64,000 bases of DNA from positions 179,125 to 243,124 of the forward strand of contig QKWP01000127.1 in the NCBI GenBank assembly GCA_003550325.1, given 5' to 3'. The DNA comes from Gigaspora rosea. Lineage: Eukaryota > Glomeromycota > Glomeromycetes > Diversisporales > Gigasporaceae. The notes below the pieces were generated by a model. That model had not been told where the DNA came from. It made no database searches and worked only from the letters and a program-made list of their open reading frames with translations. Made by a program: the position numbers and the translations under genes. This document shows positions 10,796-18,463 of this stretch, piece by piece (the first letter of the stretch is position 1; each line of letters opens with the position of its first letter).

Positions 10796-12742
10796 ATGAC
10801 TACTGATATTAACGAATTATATAATCGATATATTAGAAACCACCTAGTAGAACATCATCAAAACTCTGCTCTTCCATTTCACTCTCTCCAACTACGTGCT
10901 CCTGATCTTTCTTGTCAAGAGTGTTATCCTCCCCCTCGCTCTAGTGGTCGTGTTTTTGCTCGAACACCTTTTGGAAGATTTTGGCATTGGTATTCTGGTA
11001 CCTACTCCGCTGATTCCTATACCTCTCAAACTACTGGAAACTTTATTCGCCTGACTGCTACTAGAGACCCTGCTACTATCCGTGCTTGTATTCGAGATAT
11101 TATTTTTAGCTGCCGATATCAAATAGAACTTGACAACCCAAGAGAAATTGCTCTTGCTATTCTTCAACGCTTTACCCATCGAACAACTTTACCTCCTCTT
11201 GATTTTGCGGACTATACTACTTTTGACCCATACTTAGACACCGATACTGAAAACTATAACCCTCGATATCCGGACTTAGGATATTCTATTATCGAAGGAT
11301 CTAGCCCTACTTTTAACACCGTACCTCTTCTTACTACCCCTGAGGATCGCCCCTCTACTCCTCTTGGTTTTAACCTACTCCCTTATAGTGAACATAATAG
11401 TGATCTTAGCTCTCACACCCCTTCGTTCCAACATACTAGCCTACCTGCAAGTCCTACAGTTTTAGCACCTAATCAACAAGATATAGACCTTGAAAATTTC
11501 TTTGAAACTACCTCTACTTTTAATTTAGATAGACTTTTACCAGATACTACTGAAGAAACTAGTGAAGAAGACCAAGAACCTTCCCTAACCTCACCTGTAG
11601 ACAACTCACCTCCCATTATGGCTGAACGAGCGATTGCTGATGCTGCTACTGCTATTAATACCTTAGCTGCTGCGTTTGTCCATGGAGGAGTTGAAAGGAA
11701 TCTTCTTCCTGTTAATTTCTTTAATGGAGATGGAACCCAAGACCCACTCGAATGGTATTCAGAATTCAAGCGTGCTGCCGTTGCTAACCGATGGAATGCT
11801 GCCCGGAAATTAGAACTTGTCCCTGTCTACTTGAAAGAAATTGCCTTAGACTGGTTTTCCTCCCTTACCACTAAGCCCACTGTTTTTAGTGATAAGGATA
11901 ACCAAGATACTAGTTTTAAACACCTGTTTCTAGACCGATTTGTTACCCCAAAACAAAAAGTTATGTGGCAAAAGCAACTTTTTGATGTCAAACAAGGTGC
12001 CAACTCAGTTGATGACTATATTAACCGGTTCAGAAAACTGAAGCGACGTGTTGACCCTGACGATGACTTCCCTGATGCCTTTGTAATCCAACTCTTTATC
12101 CAAGGCCTTCGTCCTGAGTTTGCTATAAATGTACAAGCCTCTGAACCTGCTGATCTTGATGCTGCTATGAAAACTGCTCGTAAATGGGAAACTGGAAAAC
12201 TTATGGCTTCTCCTAATACCGATACAGACCAAGCCATTAAACAACTAACTGAACAAATCGCTCAACTTAGTATTAACCTCGCACAGAAGCAACCACCTGC
12301 TAACCTCTCGGTAAACTATGCTGATTCCCCTAAACAAGCCAATCCGATTAAACAACCTCCTACCTGCCATTATTGTGGTCGAACCAGACACTTTATTGCA
12401 CATTGGTGTCTTAAAAAGAAGAATCAAAGTAATGAACGAGGAAGAAACAGACAGTCCAATAATAACAACTATCGATGTGACTCTTATAGAAACAGATCTA
12501 GAAGTCAAGATAATAGAGACCGAGATTATTACAATAGAGACCGAAGCTGCTCTAGAAATAGAAATAATCATAATGATCGAGATGACTACCAATCTAGAAG
12601 TCGAGACCGATCTTCTTCTTGGAGACCTAGCAACCGAACCCCCTCACCCTACAACAGAAATATTAACTATCTTGATGAAAGTCCTTCTACCACACCACTA
12701 CCAACTCACCTCTTAGTCCACAAAAATAGGAAACGTTCCTAG
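10796..12742 (+). CDS. gag: Gag polyprotein of the Gypsy element
   Basis: 648 residues from the first ATG after the leader. Residues 1-300 are unlike standard Gag and end in an acidic Ser/Thr-rich stretch. Residues about 305-465 form a retrotransposon Gag (capsid) domain with FFNGDG, DPLEWYSEFK and a run ending KWETGK. A single CCHC-like knuckle lies at about 523-537, but its spacing is C-x2-C-x4-H-x5-C and the usual Gly-His is Arg-His, so it looks damaged. An Arg/Ser/Asn/Asp-rich basic tail follows. Gag would form the particle and bind RNA. The protease frame opens at 12730 in the -1 frame and overlaps the gag stop by 13 bases. Confidence 0.85.
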   Translation: MTTDINELYNRYIRNHLVEHHQNSALPFHSLQLRAPDLSCQECYPPPRSSGRVFARTPFGRFWHWYSGTYSADSYTSQTTGNFIRLTATRDPATIRACIRDIIFSCRYQIELDNPREIALAILQRFTHRTTLPPLDFADYTTFDPYLDTDTENYNPRYPDLGYSIIEGSSPTFNTVPLLTTPEDRPSTPLGFNLLPYSEHNSDLSSHTPSFQHTSLPASPTVLAPNQQDIDLENFFETTSTFNLDRLLPDTTEETSEEDQEPSLTSPVDNSPPIMAERAIADAATAINTLAAAFVHGGVERNLLPVNFFNGDGTQDPLEWYSEFKRAAVANRWNAARKLELVPVYLKEIALDWFSSLTTKPTVFSDKDNQDTSFKHLFLDRFVTPKQKVMWQKQLFDVKQGANSVDDYINRFRKLKRRVDPDDDFPDAFVIQLFIQGLRPEFAINVQASEPADLDAAMKTARKWETGKLMASPNTDTDQAIKQLTEQIAQLSINLAQKQPPANLSVNYADSPKQANPIKQPPTCHYCGRTRHFIAHWCLKKKNQSNERGRNRQSNNNNYRCDSYRNRSRSQDNRDRDYYNRDRSCSRNRNNHNDRDDYQSRSRDRSSSWRPSNRTPSPYNRNINYLDESPSTTPLPTHLLVHKNRKRS

Positions 12743-13380
12743 ACAACCCTTCTGTTCGTACTGCACTATCTTCTTACTTGTGCGAAGAAGCTAAAACTGC
12801 TAATTTGATCCAGACATCTGCTTATACTACACCTGTCAAATGTAATGTTAAAATCAATCAAAAACCACAAGAAGCTATTATTGACAGTAGAGCCTCTATC
12901 AGCATGATCGCAGACCAATTAGTCCAAGATCTAGGATTAAAAATAGAACAAGCCTCTCTTAGCCTTATCATACCTGCTACTGAAACCCCTTCTCGTCCTT
13001 TGGGAATTATTCGAGACTTACCTATAGAAATAGATAGTGCTATTATTCCTATTACCGTTGAAGTAGTCCCTGCCAACTCTTACTCATTATTGCTTGAAAA
13101 TGACTGGTCAAAGAAAGTTAAAGCCAGTTACAATTGGAAAAATGGATGCTACTCTTTTAAGTGGAAAAACAAGAAACATACCGTTCCTACTTCCTATGAA
13201 AGTAACCAACCATTACCCTCACAACCTACTGTTACTGACCCTGCTGAATTAGACACTTATGAACAGGAATACTTAGTCCCTCAAGAAGCTTATGCTTTTA
13301 TCACCACCCATGAACCAGACATTACCCCTACCTCTGATAATGATACCAACCCTGAATTATCCACCAGCCTAGACATAGAA
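12730..13380 (+). CDS. pro: Retropepsin-like aspartic protease region (active site altered)
   Basis: The frame is open from 12730, in -1 relative to gag. It has no good ATG at its start (12778 is TTG), so it is probably made by frameshifting from gag. The retropepsin core is visible as EAIIDSRASISMI with the later LGLK, IPITVEVVP and SLLLENDW blocks. The catalytic D-S/T-G triplet reads Asp-Ser-Arg (AGA where GGA is expected), which should abolish activity. The frame itself stays open to 13932. After about 13380, though, its peptide becomes an implausible hydrophobic run, while the -1 frame encodes zinc knuckles, so the functional frame probably switches there. Confidence 0.75.
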
Positions 13381-13937
13381 AGCGTGCCCCTCCTAACTTT
13401 CGTGTATGTGGCAATTGTGGCTCACCTGAACATCTCTTTGCCAACTGCCCTACCAACCGTTGTAATCACTGTCGACAAGATGGACATATTGCTGTCCACT
13501 GCCCACAACAAGTACCAAAGCGGACCTCTTGCCGTACCTGCAATGGTAATGACCATTTGTACTGAAACTGCCCTGAAAATATTTGTCATACCTGTAGAGC
13601 AACTGGACATATTGCAGTTGACTGTTCTTTTGGAGCCCTTAAGGAACAGAACCGAATTTGCCAATGTGGATGTAATCCGGATGATATTGAAGCCCGTCGA
13701 ATGTATAACTTTAGTACAAGGCGTACTCACCACTGCTGTCACTGCAAGAAACCAAATAGACCAGAAGACCTACAAGTTCTTAACAATCAGTTTGTTTGCC
13801 GAGGATGTGTCTCTGACTATTATTATGAACTCCCTCTTGTTGACCCTCAACATATATATTATTATAGCCACGGAGAAGAACGTGGAACCCTTGTCCAATG
13901 TAAAATCTGTGGAGAAACTAGCCTACCTCTAAGATGA
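13356..13937 (+). pseudogene. Four CCHC zinc knuckles plus zinc ribbons (frame between protease and RT)
   Basis: This frame is -1 relative to protease. It opens after a TGA at 13353 with a basic stretch (PRHRKRAPPNF), then four nucleocapsid-type knuckles: CGNCGSPEHLFANC, CNHCRQDGHIAVHC, CRTCNGNDHLY-stop-NC and CHTCRATGHIAVDC. A TGA at 13563-13565 interrupts the third, where TGG (Trp) would fit. C-x2-C ribbon pairs (CCHC ... CRGC, then CKIC) follow before the stop at 13935-13937. CCHC arrays bind single-stranded nucleic acid. Finding them after protease rather than in Gag is unusual. Its stop overlaps the next start codon as ATGA. Confidence 0.7.
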
Positions 13938-14728
13938 ATAATCTAGAAAGCCTAGAACAAGCCCTTTGGTTTTGTGACCTTGAACACCTCTATGCTTATA
14001 AAGCAGGACAGGATGTTCTCTACAATGCAAATTATAATTTGTGGACCAGAATCAGACATTATACCGAGTCCAACAGGAGTGCTGGATCTCAGTATGAAAT
14101 GAACCAGACCCGTATCTTCCGACTTGCAAAGATTTTCTTACAAGAATTGGACCAAAGCCTGACTGAAGCCTTAGAACCTTTAATGACTGATCGTATTAAC
14201 CAACCTTGGAGTCAGGAAGAAATGCAATTAGTACTTCGTGCTGAACATGGTATATTAGAAGGGAATGAAGAATTTCAATTACAACAGACCCTTGAAATTT
14301 CCTTCGACACTAGCCATCCTGAATTCTGTAAAGAAACTGCTCTCGCTAATCTTAGAAGAAACTTCTCAGACACCCCTATTGACCTCTGCAAGGAATGTCT
14401 TCATGTTAAGCACCAGGAAGAACTTGATGAACATGATGGATACTGTACAGAATGTGTACCTCCACCACCACCAATATTCGAACCAGAACCAGAAGTTATA
14501 TATATAGAACCTATTCAAAGTGATCAAAATACTGTCACTATCGAAGTTTTTGAAACATTACAACAACAAGTTGTCCAACAGAACCAGACCATTGAACAAC
14601 TTCAACAACAAGTCCAAAAACTTGAAAACTTTAATCAACAATTACTTCGCCTTATTCACCAAGACACCCAGTACCTACAACAAAGAACTGAAACCCTTGC
14701 TACCCTGTTCGCAAATACAAATTTTTAG
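13934..14728 (+). CDS. Accessory zinc/coiled-coil ORF upstream of RT
   Basis: 264 residues; the ATG overlaps the preceding stop as ATGA. The N-terminal half is helical and Glu/Gln-rich. A C-x2-C ... C-x2-C zinc motif (CKEC ... CTEC) lies near 155-177, followed by a proline run. Residues about 205-255 form a Gln/Leu-rich coiled coil. No standard Gypsy domain is recognisable, and the function is unknown. The coiled coil suggests oligomerisation and the zinc motif nucleic-acid or protein binding. It ends AAT TTT TAG, and the pol frame is open in -1 across this stop, so the ORF may be the N-terminal part of a frameshift polyprotein with RT. Confidence 0.75.
   Translation: MNNLESLEQALWFCDLEHLYAYKAGQDVLYNANYNLWTRIRHYTESNRSAGSQYEMNQTRIFRLAKIFLQELDQSLTEALEPLMTDRINQPWSQEEMQLVLRAEHGILEGNEEFQLQQTLEISFDTSHPEFCKETALANLRRNFSDTPIDLCKECLHVKHQEELDEHDGYCTECVPPPPPIFEPEPEVIYIEPIQSDQNTVTIEVFETLQQQVVQQNQTIEQLQQQVQKLENFNQQLLRLIHQDTQYLQQRTETLATLFANTNF
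14719..14728 (+). promoter_or_regulatory. Candidate -1 frameshift slippery site before the stop
   Basis: The sequence reads A AAT TTT TAG in the accessory-ORF frame. AAATTTT (14719-14725) fits the X-XXY-YYZ slippery pattern. A -1 slip gives AAA TTT TTA GAT and enters the pol frame, which is then open without a stop through RT. No downstream pseudoknot was tested. Confidence 0.6.
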
Positions 14729-16314
14729 ATAATCCTAGGCATGATGGCAAACTACCTGTTGACTCAGACAACTGTATTAACAGACCCCTTAAACCCCCTG
14801 AACACCCTATAAATTTAGTACCTACCCCTGTATATAGTATAGACACCCTTATCCCCTATGAGGAATATACGTTGACCCCAACTACTTCATTAAACACAGG
14901 TCCTCTTGCTGCAGATCAAGGACTTAAATTTAGACACTTACTTGAGAAATTTGCAGACATTTTCGCAACAGACATTGATGAATTAGGAAGGACTGACTTA
15001 GTTTCTCATCGTATTTTTACAGAAGATGTACCACCCATTCGCTCTAGACCCTATTCTATACCTCCAAGTGAACAGACATTTATTAAAGAGGAAATCCAAC
15101 GAATGATGAAACATAAACTTATCCGGCCTTCGAATAGTCCCTGGACTTCCCCTGTTGTTCTAGTCAAGAAGAAAAATGGCAAACTACGCTTCTGTGTAGA
15201 CTACCGAAAACTTAACAATGTTACTAAAAAGGATGCATACCCTCTACCTCGTATTGATGAAATGTTAAATACTCTTGCTGGATCGCATTGGTTTTCTACT
15301 TTGGACCTTGCAAGTGGATATTGGCAAGTAGCTATGCACCCTCGTGATAAAGAAAAGACTGCTTTTGTAACTCGCTATGGAACGTACGAGTTCAATGTGA
15401 TGCCTTTTGGACTTTGTAATGCCCCTGCTACGTTCCAAAGACTAATGGACCGAGTTTATGAAGGGATTGCTTGGAAATTTGTAGTAGTATACTTGGATGA
15501 TACTATAGTATACTCTCGAACATTCGATGACCACCTGAAGCACTTGAATGAAGTGTTTCACAGAATCAAACAAGCTGGTTTGCGACTTAATATCGAGAAA
15601 TGTAACTTTTGGATGCAAAGATTACCCTTCTTAGGCCATATAATTGCACCTAGTGGAATAGCCCCTGACCCTACCAAAATTGAAGCCGTACAAAAGATCC
15701 AACCACCGCAGAATATAACCCAACTTCGCTCATTCTTGGGATTAGCTGGATACTATAGACAATTTATCCAAAACTTCTCTGCTATTGCTAAACCCTTAAA
15801 TCGATTGTTACAAAAAGACGAACCATATCGATGGACCCATATTCAACAGGAAGCTTTTAATGAACTAAAAGACCGACTTACTGCTGCCCCTATATTAGCC
15901 TACCCTAATTTCAGAAAGACCTTTATCTTGGCCACCGATGCTTCTTACTATGGATTTGGTGCTACTCTCAGTCAATTGGACCAAAATCATAAGGAACACC
16001 CCATTGCCTATGCAAGCAAAAGTCTACGAAAAGAAGAAGTAAACTACGGCGCAACCGAACTAGAATGTGCTGCTGTAGTATGGGCAATCGAACACTTTCA
16101 TAAATACCTAGGCGCTACCAAGTTCATCTTAGTTACAGACCATTCAGCATTGAAATGGCTACGTACTTCTGAACCTAAAGGAAGAATTGGAAGATGGATT
16201 CTTAAACTCCAACCTTATAACTTTGAAATCTTTCACAAACCTGGAAGAATCCACTCTAATGTTGATGCTCTATCACGCCTACCGACCCAGACACTTAAAT
16301 CATCTAAATCATGA
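14725..16314 (+). CDS. pol: Pol: reverse transcriptase and RNase H
   Basis: The frame is open from the frameshift site. No ATG is well placed (the codon at 14872 is TTG), so expression by frameshift is likely. Numbering from 14872, the RT domain runs from LRFCVDYRKLN and TLDLASGYWQ to the catalytic YLDD at residues 207-210. RNase H follows with ATDASYYGFGA (Asp near 356), ELECAAVVWA and a final NVDALSR, giving the expected acidic residues. It copies element RNA into DNA and removes the template strand. No frameshift or stop interrupts the domain. It ends in an ATGA overlap with the integrase start. Confidence 0.9.
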   Translation, partial: LDNPRHDGKLPVDSDNCINRPLKPPEHPINLVPTPVYSIDTLIPYEEYTLTPTTSLNTGPLAADQGLKFRHLLEKFADIFATDIDELGRTDLVSHRIFTEDVPPIRSRPYSIPPSEQTFIKEEIQRMMKHKLIRPSNSPWTSPVVLVKKKNGKLRFCVDYRKLNNVTKKDAYPLPRIDEMLNTLAGSHWFSTLDLASGYWQVAMHPRDKEKTAFVTRYGTYEFNVMPFGLCNAPATFQRLMDRVYEGIAWKFVVVYLDDTIVYSRTFDDHLKHLNEVFHRIKQAGLRLNIEKCNFWMQRLPFLGHIIAPSGIAPDPTKIEAVQKIQPPQNITQLRSFLGLAGYYRQFIQNFSAIAKPLNRLLQKDEPYRWTHIQQEAFNELKDRLTAAPILAYPNFRKTFILATDASYYGFGATLSQLDQNHKEHPIAYASKSLRKEEVNYGATELECAAVVWAIEHFHKYLGATKFILVTDHSALKWLRTSEPKGRIGRWILKLQPYNFEIFHKPGRIHSNVDALSRLPTQTLKSSKS

Positions 16315-17603
16315 ATTTAAACCGATATAGCCAACTTTATGATTACCTAGAATCAGACAAGTTACCAGACGAATTTACAGACTATGAAAAGAAACAACTA
16401 ATTAACCAGGCTAGATATTTTGAAATTAGACATAACCTCTTATATAAGAAGAACCGAAAAGATCCAGAACACCCCTTTCGAGTTATTAAATGGACAGAAG
16501 TAGAACCGATCCTATACATGATGCATAAACACCCTACTGCTGGACATTTGGGAACCGATGCTATGTACTATAAAATAGCTGAACGATATTATTGGGATCA
16601 AATGTATCGAGACGTCCAAGAATATGTAAAGACTTGTGAAACATGCCAAAAGAGACTTAAAGGACGCAGAAAAGAACCTCTCCATCCTATCCAAATAGGA
16701 CGTGCTTTTGAAAGGATTGGAATTGACCTTGTCGGACCCTTACCTATAACTGCTCAAACCAATCGTTACATCATTGTTGCTACCGACTATCTAACAAGAT
16801 GGCCAGAAGCCAAAGCTGTCCCTGATGCTGGAGCCAATACTCTCGCACAATTTATTTTTGAAGAAATTATCTGTAGACACGGAACTCCAAAGATTATACT
16901 TTCTGACCAAGGAAGAAACTTTATTAGCGAAACTGTACGGATTCTATGTGAAAAGTTTCTCATCAAACATAAATTCTCTTCACCATACCACCCACAGACA
17001 AATGGAATGGTTGAAAGACTTAATCGAACATTATGTGAATCTCTCGCGAAAGTAAAAGAAACAGATGATTGGGATTTACACATACCTGCTGTTCTCTTAG
17101 CTTATCGAACAAAGAGACATGCTACTACTGGATACACTCCATTCCAGTTAGTTTATGGTAGACAAGCCACGCTACCCATAGAAGCACTTATTCCTGTATA
17201 TCCTAAAGTAATTAAGGATACAGAAATTAATATACAAGACAGTATATTACAACGAGCTTACGAATTAATAGACAAATTGCCAACCATACAAGAAGAAGCC
17301 CGAGAAAATACTAGGAAATCACAAGAAAAACAGAAAAAGTACTTCGATAAAAAGGTGAAAGAAGAAACCTTTGAAATTGGAGAAAAAGTATGGATACAAC
17401 GAAAAGAAATAGAAATGTCTCGCTCTGCTAAATTTGAGGATAAAAGAATTGGCCCCTTTATAATTCAAGCGAAATTAAACAATGGTGCTTATAAACTTCG
17501 AGATATGGAAGGAAAAACCTTACAGAAATATTATAATAGTGATAGACTTGCTAAATATTACGAGAAACAGACATGGGAACCTATAATTGTAATTGAAAAT
17601 TAG
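16311..17603 (+). CDS. int: Integrase of the Gypsy element
   Basis: 430 residues, starting at an ATG that overlaps the RT stop (ATGA). An HHCC zinc domain is seen in HKHPTAGH ... CETC (about 70-113). The rve core has Asp139 (GIDLVGPLP), Asp199 (LSDQGRNF) and Glu235 (NGMVERLNR), spacing DD35E. The C-terminus carries a GPY/F-type module (RIGPFIIQAKLNNGAYKL). There is no chromodomain. It inserts the cDNA into the host genome. Its frame is -1 to RT and opens only at 16308, so either reinitiation at the ATGA or a slip within a few bases would be needed. Confidence 0.9.
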   Translation: MNLNRYSQLYDYLESDKLPDEFTDYEKKQLINQARYFEIRHNLLYKKNRKDPEHPFRVIKWTEVEPILYMMHKHPTAGHLGTDAMYYKIAERYYWDQMYRDVQEYVKTCETCQKRLKGRRKEPLHPIQIGRAFERIGIDLVGPLPITAQTNRYIIVATDYLTRWPEAKAVPDAGANTLAQFIFEEIICRHGTPKIILSDQGRNFISETVRILCEKFLIKHKFSSPYHPQTNGMVERLNRTLCESLAKVKETDDWDLHIPAVLLAYRTKRHATTGYTPFQLVYGRQATLPIEALIPVYPKVIKDTEINIQDSILQRAYELIDKLPTIQEEARENTRKSQEKQKKYFDKKVKEETFEIGEKVWIQRKEIEMSRSAKFEDKRIGPFIIQAKLNNGAYKLRDMEGKTLQKYYNSDRLAKYYEKQTWEPIIVIEN

Positions 17604-17752
17604 AAATTTCTGGAAGAAATTTATTGTGAAAGGGAGTGACATTTGTGTAAAACTTTGTGCACAGCCCCATGAAAATCTTCGTATTACACTAACATTTATA
17701 TAATCCTACACTCCGATTGAAATTTCCCTAAAATATTATCAAAACCCCTAAA
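17604..17752 (+). other. Spacer between integrase and the 3' ORF
   Basis: 149 bases without an ORF. It contains attacactaac (17683-17693), which resembles a fungal branch-point sequence, so a spliced subgenomic RNA could feed the next ORF. This is speculative. Confidence 0.3.
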
Positions 17753-18442
17753 ATGGAATCTACCACTCTACAACCCAATACTATACTCGCTCTTCGAAAC
17801 TTTCTTTCTATTTGGAGACAAGACCCTGCTGCCCAATACAATTTAGGAATTTTTAGTCAAAATGTAATCCTATGGGATGACCAAAATCCAGAACAAGTAA
17901 TTGATGTTACCCCAAAGGAAGAAACAGAACCCCTTGTCGAACTTAATGAATTACTGCAACCATTTGATGAAGACATAGAAGCCCTCTTATCTGAAAAACT
18001 GATTGAGAAATATAAAGCGATGACTCCATTGCTAAAAAACTTGACCCAGACTCTTAACCCTCAAAAGACCACCCGAATGAATCCTTTTCTTCAAGAAACT
18101 TGGACCGCACAAGTTGATAAGATCCTACAAGACCTACCTAAGTTTAAACAATCTCACCGAGGACAAAGACAGGCTGTTGAAGCCCATTATTATTTGGAAA
18201 CAATAATAGAGAAACAGACCGAATATAGAGACCAAATTAGAGAACAAATTCGAAAGGTAAAAGGAGACCGGAAAGCTCAAGACATCTGGAAAGGAGCCCA
18301 GAGAATTAGAAAAATCTTGACAATTTGTCCCAAGGACTTAATGTACCAAACCAATTACCTTTCTGTGACCCAAGTGACTAAACTGAAAGATGAAGTTTAC
18401 GCCGCTCTATTGGAAGAATTAGAGAAGGAATTTACGGAGTAA
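17753..18442 (+). CDS. Unknown ORF after integrase
   Basis: 229 residues from a clear ATG to TAA, lying 150 bases after integrase and just before the polypurine tract, the position of env in some elements. The composition is acidic then basic, rich in Gln, Glu, Lys and Leu, and probably all-helical, with no signal peptide and no membrane segment, so it is not an envelope-like protein. A basic helical stretch (about 160-200: EKQTEYRDQIREQIRK, GDRKAQDIWKGAQRIRK) could bind nucleic acid. I do not recognise the family. Codon use resembles the rest of the element, which argues that it is a resident gene. Confidence 0.65.
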   Translation: MESTTLQPNTILALRNFLSIWRQDPAAQYNLGIFSQNVILWDDQNPEQVIDVTPKEETEPLVELNELLQPFDEDIEALLSEKLIEKYKAMTPLLKNLTQTLNPQKTTRMNPFLQETWTAQVDKILQDLPKFKQSHRGQRQAVEAHYYLETIIEKQTEYRDQIREQIRKVKGDRKAQDIWKGAQRIRKILTICPKDLMYQTNYLSVTQVTKLKDEVYAALLEELEKEFTE

Positions 18443-18450
18443 ATTTTCTT

Positions 18451-18463
18451 AAGGGGACGGAAA
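18451..18463 (+). promoter_or_regulatory. Polypurine tract
   Basis: AAGGGGACGGAAA lies immediately before the 3' LTR, the expected plus-strand primer site. Confidence 0.75.

Noticed and set aside
17753..18442. Envelope gene in the Gypsy element
   Set aside because: No signal peptide, membrane helix or cysteine pattern.
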